NCBI GenBank assembly: GCA_900547415.1
Contig: URGS01000012.1
Span: 1 to 49,520, forward strand
DNA from: an uncultured Phascolarctobacterium sp.
GTDB lineage: Bacteria; Bacillota; Negativicutes; Acidaminococcales; Acidaminococcaceae
Length of the DNA stretch: 49,520 nucleotides
Direction of reading: 5' to 3'
Shown: piece by piece, positions 8,000 through 15,075 of the stretch
Numbering within the stretch: the stretch's first letter is position 1
Layout of the letters: the number at the start of each line of letters is the position of its first letter
Made by a program: the position numbers and the translations under genes
Notes under the pieces: generated by a model
Told to the model about the DNA's origin: nothing
The model's input: the letters and a program-made list of their open reading frames with translations, nothing else
Databases searched by the model: none

Positions 8000-8740
8000 A
8001 TGCATAGATTTTTTGTTCCACAATTATACAATGAAGAAATGACTATTTCTGGTGTTGATGCTCGTCATATTAGTAAGGTGCTGCGTATGCAGCTTGGCGC
8101 TCAAGTGCAGATTGTCAGTGATGATGGTGTGAGTGCTTTAGCAGAAATCATTGCTATTGACAGTGAGCAGGTAACAGTACGCTGTATTGAAAAATTATCT
8201 GAAAGTCATGAGCCTAGGGTAAGACTTATTCTTGCTCAGGGCTTGGCTAAGGGTGAGAAAATGGATTTTATTATCCAAAAGGCTGTGGAGATGGGTGCTT
8301 ATAGTATCGTACCTGTCGCTATGGAGCATTCTGTAGTACGTCTTGATGGCGCTAAGGCTGATAAAAAGGTGGAGCGTTGGCAAAAAATTGCGGAATCTGC
8401 TGCTAAACAGAGTAAGCGTGATATTATTCCCCAAGTTCAGCCTGTGCAAACTATGGATAAAATGCTGGCAAGCAATGACTGCAGCACCAAGATTATTGCC
8501 TACGAATGTGAGGATCGTTTAAGCCTGAAGACTGCCCTGCGCAAGGCAGAAGAAAAAGGAATTACAGATTTGCTTTTAATCATTGGTCCTGAAGGTGGTA
8601 TTAGTGAGCACGAGCTGGAACTTGCCAAGAACGCAGGAGCTATGGCTGTAAGCCTTGGCAGACGTATTTTGCGTGCTGAAACGGCAGGATTGGTAGCAAT
8701 TAGTGCTATATTTTACGAGACCGGTGATTTAGGAGATTAA
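8000..8740 (+). CDS. rsmE: 16S rRNA (uracil-1498-N3)-methyltransferase
   Basis: A 246-residue SPOUT-fold methyltransferase that methylates U1498 of 16S rRNA. Typical RsmE features are present: an N-terminal PUA-like domain (MHRFFVPQ), the AQGLAKGEKMD stretch, the knot motif IIGPEGGIS and the C-terminal LGRRILRAETA. Length fits the family. It starts 11 bases after prmA (AAAGGAAAAG precedes the ATG), so the two are co-transcribed. Confidence 0.95.
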   Translation: MHRFFVPQLYNEEMTISGVDARHISKVLRMQLGAQVQIVSDDGVSALAEIIAIDSEQVTVRCIEKLSESHEPRVRLILAQGLAKGEKMDFIIQKAVEMGAYSIVPVAMEHSVVRLDGAKADKKVERWQKIAESAAKQSKRDIIPQVQPVQTMDKMLASNDCSTKIIAYECEDRLSLKTALRKAEEKGITDLLLIIGPEGGISEHELELAKNAGAMAVSLGRRILRAETAGLVAISAIFYETGDLGD

Positions 8741-8776
8741 AATTATTTTTGGTTTGAAATTTTAGGAGTTTTATAA

Positions 8777-10087
8777 ATGAGGAGAATTGCTTTTTATACA
8801 CTTGGCTGTAAAGTAAATCAAGCTGATACAGCTAGCATGGAGGCTATTTTTAAAGCTTCTGGCTATAAGGTAGTGGGCTTTAATGAAGATGCAGATGTGT
8901 ATCTTGTTAATACCTGTGTTGTTACTAATACTGGTCAAAGAAAATCTCGCCAGATTATCAACCGTGCTGTGCGTTGCAATCCCCTTGCACTGACAATCGT
9001 AACTGGCTGTTATCCTCAGACTGCTCCTGAGGAGGTACGTGCTATTGATGGTGTTGATGTTATCATTGGCAACCAAGAGCGTGGACGTATTGTAGAGCTG
9101 GTTGAGGAGGCTTTGACAAGCAAACGTGACGATATACTTGACAACGTACAGAAGATGACAGTGGATACTCGTTTTGAAGAGCTTGGCGTTGGTACAGAAA
9201 CTAATAAAACACGTGCGTTTCTTAAAATTCAGGAAGGATGCAATCAATATTGTACCTACTGCATTATTCCCTTTGCACGTGGTCCGCTGCGCAGCCGCAG
9301 TTTAGAAAGCATAAAAGAAGAAATAGCCAAGCTTGTAGAAGCAGGCTATAAAGAGGTAGTGCTTATAGGTATCCATTTGGGATGCTATGGTAAAGAGCTC
9401 GCTAAAGAGGGTATAAAGCTAAGTTTGTATGATGCGGTGCAGGCAGCGTTAAGCGTGCCTGGCGTTGAACGCCTACGCTTAGGTTCTTTGGAGTCTGTAG
9501 AGGTTGAAACTAGACTTCTTGAATTGATGGCTAAGGATCCGAGACTGTGTCATCATCTGCATTTACCGCTGCAGAGCGGCTGCGACAAGATTTTGAAGTC
9601 TATGCATCGTCCCTATGATACTGCACGTTTTTCCGAGCTGCTTAAGGAAATTCGTTCTTATGTGCCTGATATTGCAGTAACAACTGACATTATTGTTGGT
9701 TTCCCTGGCGAAACCGAGGAGGACTTTGAGGAGACTTTAGCTTTTGCCAAGAGCTGTGGCTTTGCTAAAATGCATATTTTCCCATATTCAAAGAGAAAGG
9801 GAACACCTGCAGAGAAAATGCCTGATCAAGTTGAAGAACAGGTTAAGCAGGAGCGTGCTGCACGCTTGTCCGAGCTGGATAAAGAAATGCAGCATGAGTC
9901 TATGAGCTATTGGATTGGCAAAGACGTAACTGTACAATTTGAGCAGCCCGTAGATAATAGCCATGTAGAGGGCCTTTGTGGTGCTTATATGCGTGTTGTA
10001 GTTAAAGGAAGCCAAGAGCTGTGCGACCAAATTCGTACTGTGCACATTGTTGGTGTTGAGGACGACTATTTGGTAGGCGAGCTGTAA
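8777..10087 (+). CDS. mtaB: tRNA t6A37 methylthiotransferase MtaB
   Basis: A 436-residue radical SAM methylthiotransferase that converts t6A37 to ms2t6A37 in ANN-decoding tRNAs. It has the N-terminal UPF0004 domain with three cluster cysteines (C11, C47, C78), the radical SAM motif C155-C159-C162 (EGCNQYCTYC), and a C-terminal TRAM domain from about 375. The MtaB-type opening (AFYTLGCKVNQADT) distinguishes it from MiaB and RimO. It lies 36 bases after rsmE with TTTAGGAG upstream, in the same order as in Bacillus. Confidence 0.95.
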   Translation: MRRIAFYTLGCKVNQADTASMEAIFKASGYKVVGFNEDADVYLVNTCVVTNTGQRKSRQIINRAVRCNPLALTIVTGCYPQTAPEEVRAIDGVDVIIGNQERGRIVELVEEALTSKRDDILDNVQKMTVDTRFEELGVGTETNKTRAFLKIQEGCNQYCTYCIIPFARGPLRSRSLESIKEEIAKLVEAGYKEVVLIGIHLGCYGKELAKEGIKLSLYDAVQAALSVPGVERLRLGSLESVEVETRLLELMAKDPRLCHHLHLPLQSGCDKILKSMHRPYDTARFSELLKEIRSYVPDIAVTTDIIVGFPGETEEDFEETLAFAKSCGFAKMHIFPYSKRKGTPAEKMPDQVEEQVKQERAARLSELDKEMQHESMSYWIGKDVTVQFEQPVDNSHVEGLCGAYMRVVVKGSQELCDQIRTVHIVGVEDDYLVGEL

Positions 10088-10194
10088 GAAAATTTTCCTA
10101 AAAATAAATTAGTAAAATTTTCGCTAGAGGCAGGAATATCATGATTTTTAGCGAATACCGTAAGAATAACTGATTATGAGAGGAGGGAAAAGAG

Positions 10195-10533
10195 ATGACT
10201 GAGGATTGCATTTTTTGCAAAATTATTAAAGGCGACATTCCTTCTAACAAGGTATACGAAGACGATAAAATGGTAGCAATTTATGATGTTGCTCCTGCTG
10301 CACCGGTTCACATACTGCTGCTTCCCAAGGAACACACCGATAATGTTACTACTGCCGATCCCGAATTGGTTGCATACATGATGGGTAAGGTAAAAATGAT
10401 TGCTGAAAAAACCGGAATTATGGAGAAAGGCTTCCGCGTAGTTATCAACACTGGTGATGACGGTGGACAAACTGTAAAGCATCTTCATATTCATGTAATT
10501 GGCGGCAAAGCTTTGGGTTGGCCTCCTTGTTAA
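10195..10533 (+). CDS. HIT-family (histidine triad) nucleotide-binding protein
   Basis: A 112-residue HIT protein of the HinT type, which hydrolyses AMP-lysine-like phosphoramidates and related nucleotide conjugates. The triad is HLHIH at 96-100, and the N-terminus carries the characteristic CIFCKIIKGDIPS with two cysteines as in zinc-binding HinT proteins. A strong AGGAGGG precedes the start. It lies in the mtaB-rpsU interval. No terminator follows; the rpsU promoter begins at once. Confidence 0.94.
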   Translation: MTEDCIFCKIIKGDIPSNKVYEDDKMVAIYDVAPAAPVHILLLPKEHTDNVTTADPELVAYMMGKVKMIAEKTGIMEKGFRVVINTGDDGGQTVKHLHIHVIGGKALGWPPC

Positions 10534-10536
10534 TCC

Positions 10537-10565
10537 TTGACATTGGTTGAACTTTCTTGTATAAT
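10537..10565 (+). promoter_or_regulatory. Consensus sigma-A promoter of rpsU
   Basis: TTGACA (10537-10542), a 17-base spacer and TATAAT (10560-10565) form an exact consensus promoter, suiting a highly expressed ribosomal gene. It gives a leader of about 80 bases. Confidence 0.9.
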
Positions 10566-10573
10566 ATCTTAGT

Positions 10574-10632
10574 AAGTGTTTTTAGGTGCATTCATCTAGG
10601 AACGTAAATTGCATATACACTTCCCTAAGTGT
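10574..10632 (+). promoter_or_regulatory. rpsU leader with two competing hairpins
   Basis: ACACTT at 10617-10622 can pair with AAGTGT at 10574-10579 or with AAGTGT at 10627-10632 (loop CCCT). The second pairing abuts the GGAGGGAGGG ribosome-binding region, so it could gate translation of rpsU. Confidence 0.4.
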
Positions 10633-10651
10633 GTGGAGGGAGGGAGATCAG

Positions 10652-10828
10652 ATGGCAGAAATTAAAATTGGCAAGAACGAAACTTTAGACAGCGCACTGC
10701 GCAGATTCAAAAGAGCAACCCAAAAAGCAGGTATTCTTTCTGAGGTTAGAAAACGCGAGCATTATGAAAAACCTAGCGTTGCCCGTAAGAAAAAATCCGA
10801 AGCAGCCAGAAAACGTAAAACCAGATAA
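10652..10828 (+). CDS. rpsU: 30S ribosomal protein S21
   Basis: A 58-residue basic protein matching S21 throughout: DSALRRFKRATQKAG and then a lysine/arginine-rich C-terminus. It binds 16S rRNA near the anti-Shine-Dalgarno region of the 30S platform. ATG 10652 is chosen from the strong GGAGGGAGGG site and the conserved start MAEIKIG; longer in-frame starts enter the leader. It is followed directly by yqeY, as in other Firmicutes. Confidence 0.97.
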   Translation: MAEIKIGKNETLDSALRRFKRATQKAGILSEVRKREHYEKPSVARKKKSEAARKRKTR

Positions 10829-10843
10829 TTGGAGGCGGGCTGT

Positions 10844-11293
10844 ATGTCTATAAAAGACCAATTGACTGCAGATATGAAGCAGGCTATGAAGGATAGAGAA
10901 GCAGGTAAACTGCGTCTCGCTGTTATTCGCATGGTACGTGCTAATATTAAAAACGTAGAAATCAATGATAAGCGTGAACTGAACGATGATGAAGTTTTAG
11001 CTGTATTGATGAAAGAGGTCAAAATGCGTCAGGATTCCTTGGAGGAATTCGAGAAAGCCGGACGCGACGAATTGGTTGCCCAAGCTAAGGAAGAAATTGC
11101 TATTCTTAAGAAATATCTTCCGGAAGCGCTCAGTGATGACGAGCTTAAAGCTATCGTGGCTGGAGTAGTTGCAGAGGTTGGTGCTACTACCATGAAAGAC
11201 ATGGGTAAGGTAATGCCTGCTGTAATGGCAAAAACTAAAGGCCGTGCTGATGGCAAGCGTATTAACGCCATCGTTAGAGATCTACTTAAATGA
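10844..11293 (+). CDS. yqeY: GatB/YqeY domain protein
   Basis: A 149-residue YqeY-family protein related to the tail domain of the amidotransferase subunit GatB, which contacts tRNA. Its cellular role is not established. The family pattern is seen in KLRLAVIRMVRANIKN near the N-terminus and MGKVMPAVMAKTKGRADGKRIN near the C-terminus. ATG 10844 follows GGAGGCGG by 8 bases. It is co-transcribed with rpsU (15-base gap) and ends at a clear terminator. Confidence 0.93.
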   Translation: MSIKDQLTADMKQAMKDREAGKLRLAVIRMVRANIKNVEINDKRELNDDEVLAVLMKEVKMRQDSLEEFEKAGRDELVAQAKEEIAILKKYLPEALSDDELKAIVAGVVAEVGATTMKDMGKVMPAVMAKTKGRADGKRINAIVRDLLK

Positions 11294-11301
11294 CAAAAAT
11301 G

Positions 11302-11340
11302 ATAACCGTACTAGAGATTTCTAGTGCGGTTATTTTATTT
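11302..11340 (+). terminator. Terminator after yqeY
   Basis: A 13-bp stem (11302-11314 with 11321-11333, one G-T pair) is followed by TTTATTTT. A TGTTATAAT extended -10 box at 11353-11361 just after it probably starts the nfeD transcript. Confidence 0.85.
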
Positions 11341-11393
11341 TCCCTATATATTTGTTATAATTATTATGAAGTTTTATGCAGAGGAGGTGTACT

Positions 11394-11867
11394 ATGTCGA
11401 TAGAGTTTTATTTATTGTTAGCTGGAATTATACTAATGGCAATAGAATTTGCTGTTCCAGGTTTTGGCGTTTTTGGAATTGCAGGCATTATGTGTCTTAC
11501 TGGCAGCAGTTATTACCTTATGGGCGGAGGTATGCCTGCACTGTTGATGATTTTAGGCCTTTATCTGCTTTTGGCTATAATATTAGCAGTCCTGTTTTTG
11601 TATCTGCCTCGGGAAAGCAAGTGGAATCCTTTTGTTCTTTGGGACAAACAACGTAATAGTGAAGGATATACAGGCAGTCGAAATTTGGAGCAATTATTAG
11701 GCAAGACAGGTAGAACCTTGACTGTTCTTAGACCTGCGGGGACTGTGATTGTTGATGGACAGCGCCTCGATGTAGTAAGCTTGGGAGAATATATTCCTAA
11801 GTCCGCTAAGGTACAGATTGTAAAGGTTGAAGGCAGTAAAATCTTCGTAGATTATTATAAGGAGTGA
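11394..11867 (+). CDS. nfeD: NfeD-family membrane protein
   Basis: A 157-residue short NfeD protein. It has two or three membrane helices at about 5-75, a linker, and a C-terminal OB-fold-like beta domain (about 98-157, KTGRTLTVLRPAGTVIVDGQR). NfeD proteins are partners of flotillin/stomatin proteins and are thought to help organise membrane microdomains. ATG 11394 is preferred because GAGGAGG sits 7 bases upstream; ATG 11376 would place that site inside the gene. It is followed 5 bases later by floA, the standard pairing. Confidence 0.92.
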   Translation: MSIEFYLLLAGIILMAIEFAVPGFGVFGIAGIMCLTGSSYYLMGGGMPALLMILGLYLLLAIILAVLFLYLPRESKWNPFVLWDKQRNSEGYTGSRNLEQLLGKTGRTLTVLRPAGTVIVDGQRLDVVSLGEYIPKSAKVQIVKVEGSKIFVDYYKE

Positions 11868-11872
11868 AGTGA

Positions 11873-12880
11873 ATGGATGCATTAATTAATCTTATTTTTG
11901 GTAGCGGCTTTGCTTTTATTTTAGCTGTTATTGGTGTTGCTGTATTTTTTAATTTTGTTCCTTTGGGACTTTGGATTTCTGCAATCGCAGCTGGTGTAAA
12001 TGTAGGTATTTTTAACTTGGTCGGTATGCGTCTGCGTCGTGTCCCTGCTTCTCAGATAGTTCTGCCGTTAATCAAGGCTAATAAGGCTGGCTTAAATGTT
12101 AATGTTAATCAGCTTGAGGCACACTATCTTGCAGGAGGCAATGTTGACCGTGTTATTGATGCTCTTATTGCTGCACATCGTGCACAAATCGATCTGAGCT
12201 TTGAACGTGGTTGCGCTATTGATTTGGCTGGTCGTAACGTTTTAGAGGCTGTACAGATGAGTGTTAACCCTGAGGTTATTGAAACTCCCGTAGTTTCTGC
12301 AGTTGCTAAGGACGGCATTGAGCTGAAGGTTAAGGCTCGTGTAACCGTACGTGCTAATATTGACCGTCTTGTAGGTGGTGCTGGTGAGGCTACAATTATT
12401 GCTCGTGTCGGAGAAGGTATTGTTACTAATGTAGGTTCTTCCCTGGACCACAGCAAGGTTCTGGAAAATCCTGACTATATTTCCAAAACTGTATTGGATA
12501 AGGGCTTGGATGCAGGTACTGCTTTTGAGATTCTGTCCATTGATATTGCGGACGTAGATGTAGGACGTAATATTGGTGCTGCTTTGATGACTGATCAGGC
12601 TGAAGCTGAAAAGCGCATTGCTCAGGCTAAAGCTGAGGAACGTCGTGCGATGGCTGTTGCTAAGGAGCAGGAAATGAAGGCTTATACTCAGGAAATGCAG
12701 GCTAAGGTTGTAGAGGCTCAGGCTAAGGTTCCTGTAGCTATGGCAGAGGCTCTGGCGAAGGGTCGTCTTGGTGTTATGGATTATTATCGTCTGAATAATA
12801 TTCAAGCTGACACTCAAATGCGTCAAACTATTGCTGATGTAGCTCCTGAGGGTGAGGAAAATCCTGTTAGCGGCAAATAA
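11873..12880 (+). CDS. floA: Flotillin-like protein FloA
   Basis: A 335-residue FloA-type flotillin. It has an N-terminal membrane-embedded hairpin (about 6-52), an SPFH/band 7 domain (about 60-240), and an alanine/glutamate-rich coiled coil (about 240-305: AEAEKRIAQAKAEERRAMAVAKEQE). It scaffolds functional membrane microdomains together with NfeD. Length matches the family. The start follows AAGGAGTGAAGTGA. Placement after nfeD and downstream of rpsU-yqeY is the conserved Bacillus order. Confidence 0.95.
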   Translation: MDALINLIFGSGFAFILAVIGVAVFFNFVPLGLWISAIAAGVNVGIFNLVGMRLRRVPASQIVLPLIKANKAGLNVNVNQLEAHYLAGGNVDRVIDALIAAHRAQIDLSFERGCAIDLAGRNVLEAVQMSVNPEVIETPVVSAVAKDGIELKVKARVTVRANIDRLVGGAGEATIIARVGEGIVTNVGSSLDHSKVLENPDYISKTVLDKGLDAGTAFEILSIDIADVDVGRNIGAALMTDQAEAEKRIAQAKAEERRAMAVAKEQEMKAYTQEMQAKVVEAQAKVPVAMAEALAKGRLGVMDYYRLNNIQADTQMRQTIADVAPEGEENPVSGK

Positions 12881-12894
12881 GCGAGGTTATTCCT

Positions 12895-13590
12895 ATGCTG
12901 TTTGATATTTTAGATAATATAGTTCCTGTAGTTATTATCTTTATGCTGTTTAGAGGTATATTGACTACAATTTTGGGAAAGAAAGAGCGTAGGCCTGAAT
13001 CGGACAAACTGCCTGATGATTACTATGATAATGATTCAAAGTATGAATATGACGATGAACCACCACAGGAGTATCGTCAGCCTACGCCAGCAGAAATATT
13101 TGAGCGCAAAATGCGTGATAAGGAGTCTGCTAAGGAAGAAAAAGAGCATAACGGTATTGGTGGAACCATTGTTCACGACGGAACCGGGACAATATATGAC
13201 GGCGCTGTGGAAAAAGATGGTTCTTCAGTACGCTATGACAGCGATTTTGAGGCAGATGGCAGCAGTGTGCTTAGAGATGGTCCAAAAGAACGGGACGGAA
13301 GCTTAGTACGCAGTGATAAGCCTATAATTAACGATTATAAGCCTGTACATAGTGACGATTGTCAGATTCCTCATGAAAAAGGTAATCTTTATCGTGAATA
13401 CATTAATAAATATGCTGGTGCAGGAAGTTCATCATTGGATAAAGCAACAGCGTCTTTACAGGTGCAGTCAATTGGCACGAAAAAGAAGCCACGAAAGCGA
13501 TTTAAACACGCTGCTCTTGTTAATGGTGTTATTATGGAGCAGATTTTAGGCAAGCCTAGGGCCTTTAAACCCTATGGAGAGGAGGACTGA
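12895..13590 (+). CDS. Unknown membrane-anchored protein with DGS repeats
   Basis: A 231-residue protein I cannot assign. Residues 7-27 form one hydrophobic segment, followed by a basic patch (KKERR), so the bulk is probably cytoplasmic. Residues 30-85 are acidic and proline-rich (low complexity). Residues 92-141 contain short degenerate repeats around DGS/DGT followed by VRxD-like residues (HDGTGTIYDG, EKDGSSVRYD, EADGSSVLRDG, ERDGSLVRSD). The C-terminal 30 residues (HAALVNGVIMEQILGKPRA) form a compact basic/hydrophobic motif that looks conserved in kind. It lies 14 bases after floA, so it belongs to the nfeD-floA unit and may act at the same membrane sites; that is inference. Confidence 0.8.
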   Translation: MLFDILDNIVPVVIIFMLFRGILTTILGKKERRPESDKLPDDYYDNDSKYEYDDEPPQEYRQPTPAEIFERKMRDKESAKEEKEHNGIGGTIVHDGTGTIYDGAVEKDGSSVRYDSDFEADGSSVLRDGPKERDGSLVRSDKPIINDYKPVHSDDCQIPHEKGNLYREYINKYAGAGSSSLDKATASLQVQSIGTKKKPRKRFKHAALVNGVIMEQILGKPRAFKPYGEED

Positions 13591-13596
13591 TAGCTG

Positions 13597-15057
13597 GTGT
13601 TGGAAAAACTGGATATGAGTAAAAAGATATCTAAGGACGAGTATAATACCGCTATGGACGAACTGGAAATTCGTTTGGGATTAGTTCAGCGACGAGCTCG
13701 TGAAGCTAAAAAGCCTATACTCATCGTGTTTGAAGGTTGGCGTGGAGCTAGACGCAGTACTCTTATCAATAAAATGATGCAGTGCATGGATGCTCGTGGG
13801 TTCAATGTATATTCCACTGTTGGTATGACTAACAATGGGCACGACTATCCCTTTTTTACGTTTTTTTGGCAAAAGCTGCCAGCTAAGGGAAATATTGCTG
13901 TTTACCATCGCAGTTGGTATTATTTGAAGAATGGCAATGAGGTGCTTGGCGATACTCGTCATGGTGACGATATAAGCTATAGTCATATTAATAATTTTGA
14001 AAAGATGCTTACTGATGATAATTATATTGTCCTTAAGTATTTTCTGCATCTTACTCCCGAACAGCAAAAAAAGAATCTTTCCAAGCATTCTAAATCATTA
14101 GGCAAGGCTTGGCGTGACATTTGTCCTGCTGTTGACGAAACAGGTCGTTACGAGGAATTCTTAGAGCGTTATGAAAAAATGCTGGGGGCAACTGACACTG
14201 TCAACGCTCCATGGCATTTAATTGCAGCTGATGATGGCCGTAATGCGCAGTTAGAAGTTTTCCGTTCTATTTGCGAGACTATTGAGCGCGTTCTAGAGGC
14301 TCCAGCAATTGAGATGTCTGCGGTTCGACCTGCAGCCTCATATGATGTTCTAAGCAAGGTGCAGCCATATCAGGAAATGTCAAAAGAGGAGTACAAGGAC
14401 AAGCTGGAAAAATATCAAAAGAAGCTTACTCAGCTGCAGGTTGATATGTTTAGAGCACAAATTCCTTCAATTTTCTGCTTTGAAGGCTGGGATGCAGCAG
14501 GTAAGGGTGGTGCAATAAGGCGTCTTACTGCAGCCCTGGATCCATTGGGCTTTAGTGTACATCCTATGGCTGCTCCTAATGTGGTCGAGAACCAATTCCA
14601 TTATTTGTGGCGTTTCTGGATTCATCAGCCTGCCCCCGGTACCATTGCCATTTTTGACCGTAGTTGGTATGGAAGAGTCATGGTTGAGCGTATCGAAGGT
14701 TTTGCCAAGGATTATGAGTGGCAGCGTGCTTATGATGAAATAAAAGATATGGAACAGCAATGGGCTGAGCACGGTGTGGCTATAGCCAAATTCTGGCTCC
14801 AAATTGACAAGGACGAGCAAATGCGCCGCTTTAACGAGCGTCAGGGCGATGTTAATAAGGAATGGAAGATTACTGATGAAGACTGGCGCAATCGAGCCAA
14901 GTGGGACGCTTATGAAGAAGCTGTTAATGAGATGCTTGTCCGTACTGATACATATTTTGCTCCTTGGACTATTGTAGAGGGCAATAATAAGTATTTTTCC
15001 CGTTTAAAGGTATTAAAAACTGTAATTGACTTATTTGAGAAAAAGCTAGGTAAGTAA
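13597..15057 (+). CDS. pap: Polyphosphate:AMP phosphotransferase (two-domain PPK2)
   Basis: A 486-residue class II PPK2 protein that makes ADP from AMP and polyphosphate. Two PPK2 domains are fused. In the second, the Walker A loop GWDAAGKGG (297-305) and the FDRSWYGRV motif (353-361) are intact. In the first, the matching loop is degenerate (EGWRGARRST, 46-55) and the aspartate of the second motif is histidine (YHRSWYYL). This is the known design, with an inactive first half. The start is GTG 13597, 11 bases after AGGAGG; ATG 13615 is too far from it. The gene follows the DGS-repeat gene by 6 bases. Confidence 0.93.
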   Translation: MLEKLDMSKKISKDEYNTAMDELEIRLGLVQRRAREAKKPILIVFEGWRGARRSTLINKMMQCMDARGFNVYSTVGMTNNGHDYPFFTFFWQKLPAKGNIAVYHRSWYYLKNGNEVLGDTRHGDDISYSHINNFEKMLTDDNYIVLKYFLHLTPEQQKKNLSKHSKSLGKAWRDICPAVDETGRYEEFLERYEKMLGATDTVNAPWHLIAADDGRNAQLEVFRSICETIERVLEAPAIEMSAVRPAASYDVLSKVQPYQEMSKEEYKDKLEKYQKKLTQLQVDMFRAQIPSIFCFEGWDAAGKGGAIRRLTAALDPLGFSVHPMAAPNVVENQFHYLWRFWIHQPAPGTIAIFDRSWYGRVMVERIEGFAKDYEWQRAYDEIKDMEQQWAEHGVAIAKFWLQIDKDEQMRRFNERQGDVNKEWKITDEDWRNRAKWDAYEEAVNEMLVRTDTYFAPWTIVEGNNKYFSRLKVLKTVIDLFEKKLGK

Positions 15058-15075
15058 TCAGAGAAAGGATAGAAA

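Noticed and set aside
13597..14280. First half of the polyphosphate enzyme as a frameshifted or decaying gene
   Set aside because: The frame is open throughout, and degenerate first PPK2 domains are normal for this class.
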